From positions 1,240,001 to 1,304,000 of the forward strand of contig NZ_CP024870.1 of NCBI RefSeq assembly GCF_002795265.1: 64,000 nucleotides of DNA. The letters run 5' to 3'. Position 1 is the stretch's first letter, and each line of letters starts with the position of its first letter. The notes under the pieces are model-generated. The model did no database searches. It had not been told where the DNA came from and saw nothing but the letters and a program-made list of their open reading frames with translations. Source of the stretch: Spiroplasma clarkii (GTDB taxonomy: Bacteria > Bacillota_I > Bacilli_A > Mycoplasmatales > Mycoplasmataceae). The translations under genes were made by a program, and so were the position numbers. Below are positions 43,775 to 55,064 of the stretch, piece after piece.

Positions 43775-43876
43775 ATTATTACTTTAATAAACCCAAATAA
43801 AACAAATACTATATGATTATAAACAAAGTTTTATAGAAAAAAACAAATTTAATATTTTCTTTTTAAATAGCTCAAA

Positions 43877-44620
43877 TTATTTTGACTCCTTATTTGCAAA
43901 GTTTGTTAAACCACTAAATTTTGATTGCCCTGTCTTAAGGATGATGCTCTCAAAGTAGATTTTTTCTAAACTTTGAGTATTTTTATCAAAATCTTGACTA
44001 TATTTAATCTCACCTTGATCAATTATTGCAACATGGTCTGAAATATTTTGTAATTCATCAATAATATGACTTGTAATCACAATAGTTTTTCCTTCAGCTT
44101 TCATTTGTTCTAGTAAACTAATCATGGCACGACGTGATTCAATATCTAAATTTGAAGTTGGTTCATCTAAGAAAATACATTCAGGGTCATTTATTAAAGT
44201 TGCTGCCAACATGGCACGCTTTTGCATTCCAGCTGATAGTTCTGAAAATGTTTTTTTAGCATATTTATCTAATTCTAATTTTTCTAATAAAAATTTAGCT
44301 CTTTTTTTAGCTTCTTTTGGGTCAACTCCAGCCAATTCAGCACCATATAAACAAAAAAAGTAGATGCCAATTCCTCTAGGAAATAGACTTTGGTCTGTAA
44401 AAAAACTAAATTTTTTAAAAAAATCTTTAGTCTCATTGTTATATGTTACAGTTCCACTATCTGCTTTATATTCATTAAAAATAGTTTTTAATAGCGTTGA
44501 TTTTCCAGCCCCATTAGGTCCTAGTAGAGTAAAAATTTTACCTGGTTTTATCTCTAAATTAATGCCTTTAATCCCAGCACCATTTTTAAAGACTTTTGAT
44601 AAATTATTAATTGTAATCAT
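43877..44620 (-). CDS. ABC transporter ATP-binding protein (ABC-2/NatA-like), without adjacent permease
   Basis: A 247-residue ATPase subunit. Walker A GPNGAGKST, signature LSAGMQKR (the LSxGMxxR form typical of ABC-2 and NatA/CcmA-type exporters), Walker B CIFLDEPTS and the switch His in ITSHIIDE are all intact. It would power a separate membrane permease, but none lies next to it: upstream is a lipoprotein, downstream a membrane protein of unknown type. The FtsX-like permease at 45916 needs MacB-type ATPases, so pairing is doubtful. AAGGAG precedes the start. Confidence 0.9.
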   Translation of the reverse strand: MITINNLSKVFKNGAGIKGINLEIKPGKIFTLLGPNGAGKSTLLKTIFNEYKADSGTVTYNNETKDFFKKFSFFTDQSLFPRGIGIYFFCLYGAELAGVDPKEAKKRAKFLLEKLELDKYAKKTFSELSAGMQKRAMLAATLINDPECIFLDEPTSNLDIESRRAMISLLEQMKAEGKTIVITSHIIDELQNISDHVAIIDQGEIKYSQDFDKNTQSLEKIYFESIILKTGQSKFSGLTNFANKESK

Positions 44621-44787
44621 AATGTGACTCCTTTTTTGAAGGTTGTCTTATTTTATAAACTAATTAAATTCCCGTCTGACTGAAGTTCTTGTATATTTAA
44701 ATTAAAACACATTTTTACCATAAAATTTCATTTATTTATAAATTGATGGAAAACTCCATGGTAAAATTAATTGCTAACTAGTTCAAA

Positions 44788-44816
44788 ATAAAATCCTAAA
44801 CCAAAAGGTTTAGGAT
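44788..44816 (-). terminator. Terminator of the spiralin-sized lipoprotein
   Basis: A perfect 10-bp stem ATCCTAAACC/GGTTTAGGAT with a 4-nt loop and TTTATTTT on the minus strand. Confidence 0.82.
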
Positions 44817-44870
44817 AATTTTAAAATACTTAATTTTATAAACTATTAAAATTTATAATTATTTGTGAGA

Positions 44871-45566
44871 CTATTCTCCACCTTCAGTGGCTGCAGCTGC
44901 TTCAACTGTTACATTAAATTCAACTGATTTAACATCTTTTTTTTCTGATTTAATTGTGATTTTTGATTCCCCAACAGCAACAAATTTAATTGTAATAGTT
45001 TTGTCATCAATTTTAGCAGTAGCAACTGCTTCTTTGTCTGATTTAACTGTTAGTTTTCCTACTTCACCTTTAACTTCAACTGTAATAGTTTTGTCAGCAT
45101 CTCCAACTTTTCCAGTTAGATTAGCTGGTGCAGTAATTGTACCTGCTTCTTGTTCTGGAGCTGGTGCAGGTGCAACATTTGTAGTATCTTTTGCAATAGT
45201 AACATTGATTTTACCAATTTCTTTACCATCATATTTTACAGTAATAACTTCTTTAACTTCAGCTGTTAATGCTGCAGTTTCTGCTTTTAAACCAATTTTA
45301 ACATCAGTTTTTAAAACATCTTTAGTAAATTCAGTAACTTGTTGAGTAGTTACAATTGATTTGTCAGCTTTATCTGATGCAAATTCTAATTTAGTTTTTT
45401 TGTCAACAAAGGCAGCAATTTTAACATCTTTAACAGTGTCTTCTAATTTGTCTTTTGTTAAGGCAACTTTTCCTAATTCATCAACTTTGTCTCCACAGGC
45501 AACAACAGTTGCCCCTGTGCTAGCAACTAATCCAGTAGCTGCTAATAATCCTAATAATTTTTTCAT
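44871..45566 (-). CDS. Lys/Ala/Val/Thr-rich lipoprotein, spiralin-like in size and composition
   Basis: A 231-residue lipoprotein, signal MKKLLGLLAATGLVASTG, lipobox VVAC|G. Mature part: helical/strand region (30-130), an Ala-Pro linker (APAPAPEQEAG), and a C-terminal Ig-like domain (KTITVEVKGEVGKLTVKS...SVEFNVTVE). It lacks Trp and is rich in Ala, Val, Lys and Thr, like spiralin, the dominant Spiroplasma surface lipoprotein of about the same length; homology to spiralin is not shown. Codon use is regular, consistent with high expression. AAAGGAAA precedes the start. It lacks the CAC/GTG dyad of the array promoters. Confidence 0.83.
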   Translation of the reverse strand: MKKLLGLLAATGLVASTGATVVACGDKVDELGKVALTKDKLEDTVKDVKIAAFVDKKTKLEFASDKADKSIVTTQQVTEFTKDVLKTDVKIGLKAETAALTAEVKEVITVKYDGKEIGKINVTIAKDTTNVAPAPAPEQEAGTITAPANLTGKVGDADKTITVEVKGEVGKLTVKSDKEAVATAKIDDKTITIKFVAVGESKITIKSEKKDVKSVEFNVTVEAAAATEGGE

Positions 45567-45915
45567 TCAATTTTTTCCTTTCGATAATTAATTATTTATA
45601 TACCAATCCTAGATTTCCGTACTAATATTTATTCATATCATTCCCTGTTCTAGAATCTACTAATAGCATATCGCAAATTTTCCAAATTACGAAAAATATT
45701 TTCAAATTCTTAAAAAAAATGCCTCTAAAAAATCATTTAGAAGCAATTTTTGGTTAAAAAACGCAATTGAATTGTTTGACAAGCAATAAAACATTCAAAA
45801 TACTCAAAATATTTGATTCAAAAAACAAAATAAAAAAACACCTTTTGCAAAGTTTCGACAATAAAATACTCATCTTTTACTATCTCATTTATTTTAGGTG
45901 TTTTTTAAGTTAGTT
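45567..45915. other. Intergenic region with two minus-strand terminator-like hairpins
   Basis: It holds the lipoprotein leader (45567-45650), a hairpin with T8 on the minus strand at 45713-45744 (GCTTCTAAA/TTTAGAGGC, one mismatch), and a stem AAAACACCT/AGGTGTTTT closing a roughly 50-nt loop at 45831-45908, which can end the FtsX permease transcript. About 85 bp lie between the two hairpins with no ORF. A small RNA ending at 45713 is possible but unproven. Confidence 0.5.
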
Positions 45916-48900
45916 TTAACCAAGAATCTTGGCTAATTGTACATTAGCTAAACTTTTTAAAATTATTGTGTATGAAATACCAAATATTAGTATAGTTAAT
46001 ACTAAAACCATTGGCAATAGTCATCAGTTTAGTAAAAACCCTACTGCCACATTCAAAATCAACAGGGCTGCTGGAACTATTGTATATAAAGTCAATAAGA
46101 CAATTCCAATTCCCAATGCTGCCCCAACTAATGTTAAAGGTAAGAAGATCCACATTACAACTGAATTAATTTCTTTCATAAAGTAACCTTGAATTCGCAT
46201 ATAGCTCATAAAAGTTTTGTAATGTCCAACAAACATATCTGTCATTAAGTAAATAACTATAATGCTTGTGATAATACAAATTAAAATCAAAACAATCACA
46301 ATTGCTAAGGTTGAAGCAATTAAGTCTTCAACTGCAGCTTCTCTAATTTTAATAAAATCAGTTTGCCCAATTGTTGGTTTCATAAAGGCTGCAAAGCCAT
46401 CTGTAGTATTGTTCATGTTTGATGGAGTTAATAAGTAATTTTCAAAATGATCTGTAGCAACAGCACTTGCACTTAGTTTTGCATTACTATAGATGTTAAT
46501 TGAACTACCATCAGCAAAGATTTGACGGGTTTCAGGTTCTTGATAACCTAGGAATTCGTTGGCATAAATTTGGTCCATAAAGAAGCGGTCACCATTATAA
46601 ACTTTTTCAATACCCACAATTTTTAAAGGTTTTGATTCTTCTTCAAAAATTTGGTTGTGTAATAACCCTTCTTTTAGAGCAATGTTAAGTCATGAATTTG
46701 TTCCTGTCATAGCAATTTGAAATAAATCAATTGGGACATGACGATTATCTTCATAAGTGTAGATATCAAATGGATTCACTGTTAGTATACCATTACTATC
46801 TGCTGCTAACTTTTGTCCAGAATATGCTTCATAGTCATTGTTAACTTTATTTAACAATTCAACATCAACATTTTTAACATCTAACTGTAAAGTAATGTCT
46901 TTTAAGTTATAGTACTCAACCATGTCACCAGCTTCATCACGATAGTAAAATCCACCTTCTTGTTCTGCATCTGGTATTAAGTAACTAAATTTATCTAACT
47001 TCATAGTTGCTAAATCAATGCTTTTTCCATTAACTTTGTAACTTCAAGCACTTGTATCAAGAAATTGACTTTTGTCAATTTCTTTTACAGCAAGTTTATT
47101 GGTTGGTGTTTTTATGGTAAACTCTTGTCCAACTTGATATCCCCTTACTTTTAATTTTTCGTTAATTAAAACTGGGATATAATCTAAGTTACTTTGGTAC
47201 TTAATGGTTTGTAAATTACTAAATTGAATTTGGTGATCTGTTCTAGTTAGATCTAAACCAAACCCTTCTAAATTTAAACCAGATTTAAAGTCATTTGCTT
47301 GCAATCTAGTATAAAGTTCATCAAAATCTAAATTAACTGGAATTGCCCCAAAGTTAAAGGCAAAATTTAAGTAATTAGTTTCATCAGCTTCTCATAATTG
47401 TTTAATTGTTGAAGGTAAAATATTGTTTGAAATATTTTTAATACATCCATCAACATTATCAATACCCGAAATTGGTTCTTGAGCAAATAATGTTGGTAAC
47501 ACTTGACAAGCAAAGTTATTAACTGTGGTTGTCACAGCTTTTCCAGCTTCTGGACTTGCTAAATTTCCAGCAGCAATTACATCATGTAAAGTTTGTGGAG
47601 AAATTGTTATTCCCTTAAATGTTAATAAGTTGTTGTAAACAACATCTTCAAAACTTTGAGCAAAATATTGATTCCCTAAAACTTCGGCATCTGCTAATAA
47701 GTTATAGTAAGCTGAACCTGATGTTTCTGATAAGTTTCTTTTAACATAAGTGTTAAAGATTGAAACAGCTGCATTTGATGCTTGCCTATCAGCAGTTACC
47801 TGATAAAAGGCTGGTCGAGTTAGTGGATTATTAGTCACTTGGTTTGCATAACTGTAATCATTGTTATAATCAATTCTAGTAAAATACTCTTCTTTCATTT
47901 TTGTCATTGAAGAAGGCAAAATACTTGCAAAAGTTAAAATTAAACTTGAAAAAGTAATTACTCCTAAAAAAGTGAATAAACTGCTAACTGAAGTTGAAAC
48001 CAAAATCATTCTTAACTTACTTGTAAAACGTTGGTACTTGAACTTATAAATAAGTCTAGTTAAAGTTAAGTTTGGTTGGTGACTTTTACTTGGTGCTAGT
48101 AAGGCCAATGGGTTTTGACGAATTGTAGCATAGGCTACAATTCCAACAACAATTGTATTTAAAATTAAAAATCCCAATAATAAGAAAATTAATATTTGTC
48201 AATCGATTGTAAACAAAACTGGAATATTAAAGTAATTTTCAAAAACCTTCATAACTGGTGTTTGTAAAAAGATACTTAATGCTCACCCAATTGGGACAAT
48301 TACAAGTAAAGGTAAGCCCATATAAGCTAAATAATTTATTAAGATTTTCCCATTTGAATAACCCAATGATTTTAGATTACCAATTTGTCCTCTTTGACTC
48401 ACCATGACCTTTTTAACAATTGTGTAAATCATAAAGGCAATACATAACATAAAGATTAGACAAAAAATTATTAAAATAGCTAAAAATAGTGAAGATACAG
48501 TCATAATTAATTCACTTCTTAAAGCTAAAGTTGAAGTTGCATCTTTAGCTTCTAAATTTGCTCGAGCATATCTTAAATCATCATTAAAAGTATTTGTAGT
48601 TAAAGCTTCAATTGCATCTGGAAGTGTTACCATGTTATCTGCAAGATACAGCTGAAACAATTTAACATTATCAACTAGGCTATTTTGCTCTCCAAAATAG
48701 CGCATATAAGTACGACTCACATCTTGATAATTAGAACTTGGCACTAATGGGGCCCTGCTCTCTAAATAGTTAAAGTATTTTTCGAAAGTTATTGAGTTAG
48801 TATAAAAGACTGCTTCATTACTTTGATTTGAAATTAAATCTTCTTCATAAATTGTTGGATAAGTGTTATAGTAATCTGTTCCAATAGCATCTAAACGGAA

Positions 48901-50313
48901 TTCATCTGCTTTTGTATTGAATTCAGGAAATATTTTATAAATTTTTCCCAATTCTCACTGATTTTCTTCAACCCATCCACTTGATGCCATAAAACTATTA
49001 CGAGTTAAAACATCATTTCCTTGTAATTGATCATAAATTGTGTAACTTTCAGGATAATAGAAGTGTGTTTCATCAATTTTTTGATTATTACTTGTTATTG
49101 TTGTTGTGTTATAAAATGATGAAATAAAGCGGAATTTTTGTCCTTCTTTATTTCACATAACAACTTCACTAGTTAATTCAACTGTAAAGTTTGTTAAGTT
49201 CCCCAAGATTTTAAAATATGTTTCAAATAAATTACGACTTGTGATGTTTTTTTGATCAATAATAAAACCTGCAGGTTCTTGAGGTGATCAAAAGAGATTT
49301 CGAGCCTCAAAGTCCTTAATTGCATAAGTTCCATTTTTGTACAGTTGCTCAATTCCATAAGATCTTTGATTTTTATTATCAAAAACTTCTGCAATTGTTG
49401 AACGGTCTGCAAGATAGTATTGAGATTTTGCTGAATCTTCATCTAAACTTGTAAATACTCTTCCAATTCTTCCATTAAAACCTTTAGTTTTAATTTCTTC
49501 AAGACTTTCAGGCTCATTTTCTGCTGATTGAAAATTGATTCTGGTTTCAACAATTGTCGCATCTTGTTCAACTTTGTAAATTTGGGCAATAACATTTTTG
49601 ATTGTTGAGGTTATTGCAGAGTTGTTTACATAAAACATGTAATCAAACAAGTTGCTAGCAACAGTTAGATCACTAGTTGACAAGTTTCCTTGAAAGTAAT
49701 TAAACTTTTGGTACAATTGCCCAAATAATGAATTTTTAAAGGCAGCATTTTCAAAGTTAAAACGATAAAAACGTCCAAATTCACCACTTTGTACAATTGC
49801 TAACTTTTGTTGTAAGTTGAATCTACTGACCACCTCACCTTGACTAGGTTGATATGGTCTGATATTTGCTGGATCATACTTTGATTCAGTATCACCAAAA
49901 CCAAAATTAACATAATATGTTCCATAAATTTCATAAATTGCTGAATCATATGTAAATTCACCCTTTTGGTTTTTTGCAATTTTAAATTCATATGGTTTTA
50001 AAACAGCATCGTTAGCGCCAATTATTAAAGTTGCATAACTGGTTTGGTTGGCACTTAAAACATCTAAGTTAAAGGCAAACCATGGGTTTAAAGTTTGAAC
50101 ATCATTTGCATCATAACCACTTGTGGTATAACGAAATGAATAATCATAAGGTACATAATTTTGAGTAATCCTATCTTTGGTTCTAATTAAGTTTGAAGCT
50201 GAGATTCCAAAAGTGGAAGTAAAAACCACACTTAATAAAATTAACAAGATAAAAATAATAAATTGTACATAGTCCTTAATGAACTTCATAAACCCATTTT
50301 TAAATAATAACAT
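45916..50313 (-). CDS. Giant FtsX-type ABC transporter permease
   Basis: A 1465-residue protein in one frame across many TGA-Trp codons. It begins with a membrane helix (YVQFIIFILLILLSVVFTSTF), then about 450 extracellular residues, a first FtsX-like helix group (about 600-720, with GQIGNLKSLGYSNGKILINYLAY), a second anchor after 760, a second large ectodomain, and a C-terminal FtsX-like group (about 1280-1460, with FVGHYKTFMSYMRIQGY). This duplicated FtsX plan matches MacB/LolC-like mechanotransmission permeases. The ATPase partner is not adjacent. It starts 46 bp after the large lipoprotein gene and is likely co-transcribed; the two probably act together at the surface. RBS GGGGGAAG. Confidence 0.83.
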
Positions 50314-50359
50314 TTGTTACTTCCCCCTTAATGAGTTACAAAAATTTAAAATTAATAGA

Positions 50360-52774
50360 CTAGTAAATATTGTAAAATTGTACTCCATCTTTGAAGCAAT
50401 CAATTCCACTTATGACTCAGTATGGGTTATTTACATCTCCACTAATATTTGCTCATTTTACTTTATATTCAAAGTTAACAGGTTTCAAGTTTTTAACTAA
50501 ACCTGTTCCATCATAGTCAAGTAAATCAGTTTCGTCAATTATTCCTTGTTCAACACCAAGAACTTTTCCTGAGATTCTGTCTGGATCAACTAAAGCTAAA
50601 GCACTTTGTGTTGGAGCTTTTTCATCTAAAGTTGTTTGATTTTCAACAATTGTTTGGTATGGGTTAAAGTTATGTGGCACTTCAACTTTTTTAGTTTGCT
50701 TACTTGCTGTTGAAGAAGTATCACCTCTACCTGTGTATTTTAAAGTAAATTGCATTTCACCACCAAGTTCTTCATTTGAAGTTGTGTTTAAATTTACATC
50801 AGTTCTTTCTCAGTAGTTATCATCAAAAATGTATTGGTAAATCATTCCATGTGTTGCATACATTCCTTGGTTGACATTGGCTTTTAATGAATTAAAGATT
50901 TTTATAAATTCATTGCTACCTTTTTTTTCTGAATCTGTCAAAGTTGTATAAACACGTTCTAAGTATGAACCAGGGTTATAACCACTACCATTAAATCCTA
51001 AAATTCTTAAATAATCTTGTTTTTGTAAGTTTGTTAAATTTCTAAAAGCACCTGAAAATTTTGATTTTATTGCTTCAACTGAGGCAACTACGTCTTCATC
51101 AAGAGTAATTTCAAAACAACGTTTATATACTTCTAATAAATTTAGTGCTCCCTCACCATTTTTTGATAAAACTTGGTCATTTCATGCATCACCTGCATTC
51201 TCAAAAAGAGATAATAACCCTGAAGCTGGTCTTCCAAATGAACCTGTTGTTGTAAATAAAGCAGTGGCAGCTTTTCTTTCAGCACCAGTTTTTGCTTTAA
51301 TTTCAGCAATCATTTGACCAACTATTTCAACCATAAGTTTTGCATTAGTACTTTCTTTGTCATCTAAAATTAATTCAATTGATGGTTTACCAGTAATAGG
51401 ATTAGTAATTTCCTCAGAATTACCTTGATATTTTCTTAAAACATCAAATCCAATGTGACTTGGTTTTACTGTGTCTGCACCAAGTTGTGAAACTGTTCCT
51501 AAAGGATCTGGTGCCTTAGGAAGTTCTTTTATTTTATCTAATAAGTCATCTGTGAAATGTTCTCGCATTTCTCCAAGGTAATTTGGTTGAACTATATAAT
51601 TAAATGCATGTCAAACATTAGTGATTAGTGAAAATGAGATTCCTTGTAAGAATCTATCATTGGGTACATCACTTACTACAATTGGCATTAAGTAGTTTGC
51701 AAGTTCACCTGTAAACATAGCTCCTGATGAAGTTGTTGAAAGGTTTTGTAGTAAAGAACCATAAAATGAAACTCCTGCTCCAAAGTTATTACTTTGACCA
51801 GCCTGAGCCATTCTTCCCCCAACTTCATTAAATTCAATCTTTTGGTCACCATCTTTTAGAGTTGATCATTTTTCATTACCAGGTTTATCATTAGTATAAC
51901 CTGGTGCTAATTCTAGATTACTTTTACCTAACTTTCGGTTAGCATCTCATCCACTATTATTTCACTGATTATCTTTATCTTCAAAATTGAAATTTATTGC
52001 TGATTTACCTGTATACATTAAAGAGTTATATCATGCATAACCCCCTCCATTGCTATCGTAATCTCAAGTTCCTGGCCCTACATTTTGAAATAAAGTTCCT
52101 TGGTCCATTCTTGCACGAGTGTCTCCTGGGTATCCTCCATCAAAACCTTTATTTAATAAGTAGTTTGTTAAAGCACCTGTATCTTGAATTCCTCATGCTA
52201 ATTGACGACGATCGTAATCACTTGCCAAACTCAAGTCTTTGTGAAGTCCTGCCAAGTAACCTTTAGCTCCATTACGATCAGGGTTGTTGAAAGAAAGTTT
52301 ACTTCCATCTTGGTTCATTGTGTCATAGAAAGTTTTTTCACCATTAATTATATTTTGATAAAAGTCATCACTATACATTCCCATAACATAACTTGCCATT
52401 GCTCCAGCACCCATATCTTGATCTAGAGACTCAATTGAAGGTGCTAAAAGTTTTTTATAAAGGTTGAAATATTTTTGAGTATTTATACTTTTAATTTCAC
52501 CATTATCATTAAATTCATATTCAGTTGGAAAACGACTTACCATAGCTTCTGGTGTTAGAAACATTGACAATAGTTCATTTACATTAAAGTTAAGATTTTC
52601 ATGTCTGGCTGCAAGAATTAATCTTGTCATAAATTCTGCTCCAGCAACCATTTCTGATTGAATATCAGTAGTATTTGATTCTTGAGGTTTTAACTTTTTA
52701 CCACAAGCAGCTACTGGGGCTACAATTGAAGATGTTAAAGTTAAAACGCTTAAAACGCTTAATAATTTTTTCAT
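50360..52774 (-). CDS. Large lipoprotein (resembles MOLPALP-type mollicute lipoproteins)
   Basis: An 804-residue lipoprotein, signal MKKLLSVLSVLTLTSSIVAP, lipobox VAAC|G. Mature part begins with a helical region containing GAEFMTRLILAARHENLNFNVNELLS, YVMGMY and EKTFYDTM, shared with the gene at 61748-64000. The family is, from memory, named MOLPALP in mollicute annotations; this is a recollection, not a search result. It ends in PYWVISGIDCFKDGVQFYNIY, also shared. AGGAG precedes the start. It lies between a small membrane protein and the giant FtsX-type permease, with gaps of about 47 bp each, so the three form one operon. Function unknown. Confidence 0.85.
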
Positions 52775-52821
52775 ATAGTTTTTCTCCTAATTTGTTTTTT
52801 AAATGTTATTTAGTTTTATAA

Positions 52822-53568
52822 TTAAATAAGAACAATTTTAGGGAACAACCTTTTTTTATAATTTCTTAAATTATTTGTTTTATTATGGGCTATTTTTAAA
52901 ATGATTTTTAAAAATCAACAAGTACTAACTTCAAAACCAAAGTAGTCACTTTGGTTTGCACTAAGTTCTTGCTCAGTTTCATTTTTTTCAAAACTTGCAG
53001 CAACCACAATTGGTTCTAACTTTTGTCTACGTAATTCTTGTGCGTATTTCAAAGACAACAAATTTATTAAGTAACTTACAAAACCAGCAATAAGTACTAA
53101 TATTAATGATGTAAAAGATAGGTAAAGTAAGTTTGCTCTTAAGGTCATTAAGTCAACAATGTTATTTATTTTTGCTTGTAACAGATCAATTGAAACTACA
53201 GTTTCGTAAAGTTGGTGATTAACTATTGAGTTTAGGTTAATGCTTCAAAAATAAATTAAACTTGGAACTAAACCAGCAATAAAAACAAATTTTAAAATCA
53301 ATTTTGAAGTTGTCACTAATTTTTGATAGTGTTTATCACTAATTTTTTTGCTTAAGAAATAATCAATGTTTACAACTAGTTCTTTGCCAACTAAAAAACC
53401 AAAAGCTAAGGCAGACAAAAAAATTAGCTTTTGTTTAGTTATTAAAATGATGACATTGAAGCGCTCTGTAACTGAATAATTTTCAAGCAATAAAAATTGC
53501 AGTAGTGAAAAAAGACTACTAAAAAATATCGTACACAAAAGCAGCCAAAGATACTTGTTTTTAAACAT
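52822..53568 (-). CDS. Small four-helix membrane protein, first gene of the lipoprotein/FtsX operon
   Basis: A 248-residue protein with about four membrane segments (KYLWLLLCTIFFSSLFSLL, LIFLSALAFGFLVG, LKFVFIAGLVPSLIYF and LYLSFTSLILVLIAGFVSYL). A TGA-Trp at FWSINLNS joins its two halves. No known family. AAAGGGAA precedes the start. It begins the operon with the large lipoprotein and the FtsX-type permease and may be an accessory subunit of that machine (inference from position). Confidence 0.75.
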
Positions 53569-53600
53569 AATTTTATTCCCTTTGATTTAATATCAAAGTT

Positions 53601-53618
53601 ATTATACACTTAAAGTGT
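53601..53618 (-). promoter_or_regulatory. Promoter with ACACTT-N-AAGTGT dyad, lipoprotein/FtsX operon
   Basis: Minus strand -10 TATAAT (53601-53606) directly preceded by a perfect ACACTT/AAGTGT dyad (53606-53618), the same geometry as the lipoprotein-array promoters. Confidence 0.6.
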
Positions 53619-53640
53619 TAAAAATATATTATTTTTCAAA

Positions 53641-53670
53641 ATAAAAGTGAATTATTTTCATAATTCACTT
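53641..53670 (-). terminator. Terminator of the RpiR-PTS-gnd operon
   Basis: A 10-bp stem AAGTGAATTA/TAATTCACTT with a 6-nt loop and TTTATTTT on the minus strand. Confidence 0.8.
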
Positions 53671-53698
53671 AATATTTTTAAATTCTAGCAAAACTTGT

Positions 53699-54598
53699 TT
53701 ACTTTTTGGTATACTGAATTTCATGTCCACCAAAGCCATTTCTTAAAGCCGCTAAAACCTTACCAGCAAAGGTGTCTTGTTGCTTGCTTCTTTGTCTCAT
53801 AATTACTGATAAAGCAATTACTGGAGCAGGAGTTCCTTGTTTCATAGCTTCTTCAACAGTTCAAAGTCCTTCACCATTCATATTAACAACACCGCTGATG
53901 TTGTCTAAAGCATTGTTATTTTCAAAGGCTGCTTGAGCTAATTCAATTAATCAACTTCTAATGACACTCCCATGGTTTCACATTTTGCTAACTTGTGCTA
54001 GATCAAAATCAAATTCTGAGTTTTGTAATAATTCATACCCTTCTGCAATTGCTTGCATCATTCCATACTCAATTCCATTATGAATCATTTTACAATAATG
54101 TCCACTTCCTGCTGCACCAGTATGCAAATAACCATTGGTAACTGCAAGTTTTTTAAAGATTTCTTCATATTTTTGGACGACTTTTAAGTCTCCTCCAACC
54201 ATAAGACAAGCTCCATTTAAAGCTCCACTTTGACCACCACTAGTTCCACAATCCATAAAATCAATTTTTTTAGTTTGTGCTGCTTGGTAACGTTTTATTG
54301 AATCTTGATAGTGTGAATTTCCTGCATCAATAATTACATCTCCAGGTTCTAATAAAGTTAATAATTCTTCAAAACAATTTTGAGTTATTGCACCACTTGG
54401 CAGTAATAGCATTACTGTTCTGGGTTTTGGTAAGATTTCAATTAACCTAACTAAACTACTTGCAGTTTTGATATTTGCTTGTGTTAACTTTGGGTAAGTT
54501 TTTTGATCAATGTCAAAACCAACAGGGTCTAATTGTTGTTTTGCCATATTTTTAATTAAATTTAAGCCCATTTTTCCTAAGCCAATTAATCCAATCAT
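53699..54598 (-). CDS. 6-phosphogluconate dehydrogenase-like protein (short, YqeC/GndL type)
   Basis: A 299-residue NAD(P)-binding beta-hydroxyacid dehydrogenase. The Rossmann motif GLIGLGKMGLNLIKNM opens the chain; DCGTSGGQSGA is the substrate-binding segment and GHYCKMIHNGIEYGMMQAIAEGY holds the catalytic Lys and Asn pair. This is the short type of 6-phosphogluconate dehydrogenase (the decarboxylating enzyme giving ribulose 5-phosphate); classic Gnd is about 470 residues. It is the last gene of an operon with mannitol-type PTS genes, where mtlD (mannitol-1-phosphate dehydrogenase, a different family) would normally stand. Substrate thus uncertain: 6-phosphogluconate or a related sugar-acid phosphate. 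Confidence 0.87.
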
Positions 54599-54616
54599 AG
54601 TTTTTTTCTCCTTTTT

Positions 54617-55057
54617 CTATTCAAAGTCTAAATTGTTAAAATAATCACAAATTTGCTTTACACTAGTATTTTCTTGATATACTTTTAAAGCATCAGCTTC
54701 ATCACTAAATGCTATTGCAATGTTTTGTAAAAACTCTAATTGGTTATCACCTTTTAATGCTAAACCAATCACTCATTTAACAACCTGTTGATCTCATTGT
54801 AAGGAGTTGGCAAGTCGAATCACTAAAACTCCTTCTTGTAAAATTAAGTCACAGTCTTGTTGTTGACCATGCACCAAAGCTAAGTAACTGCCAATTGCAA
54901 CACTATCTGCTTGGTCTCTATTTATTAAAGACTGTGTGTACTCTGGTTTTGTTCAATTTCTTTTACTAAACTCTGCTCCAATAAAGTTTAAAACTTCATT
55001 TTTATTGGCAAAATTTAAATCTACTAAAACATTTTCTTGTGAAATTTTCAATTTCAT
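54617..55057 (-). CDS. mtlF: PTS EIIA, mannitol/fructose family
   Basis: A 146-residue phosphocarrier of the EIIA-Mtl/Fru family, which takes a phosphate from HPr and hands it to EIIB. The phosphorylated His is in YLALVHGQ (usual IAIPHG, so the Pro before His is Val). Length is normal. The start ATG has GAAGGTG just upstream. It starts 7 bp after the EIICB gene and ends 18 bp before the dehydrogenase, so all are co-translated. Whether the sugar is mannitol is open. Confidence 0.85.
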
Positions 55058-55064
55058 CACCTTC

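Noticed and set aside
44887-45345. 152-codon plus-strand ORF
   Set aside because: Antisense shadow of the Lys/Ala/Val-rich lipoprotein; composition is explained by that gene's codon use.
43877-50313. ABC ATPase (43877) and giant FtsX-type permease (45916) as one transporter
   Set aside because: A lipoprotein gene with its own terminator lies between, and the ATPase signature is ABC-2/NatA-like, not MacB-like.
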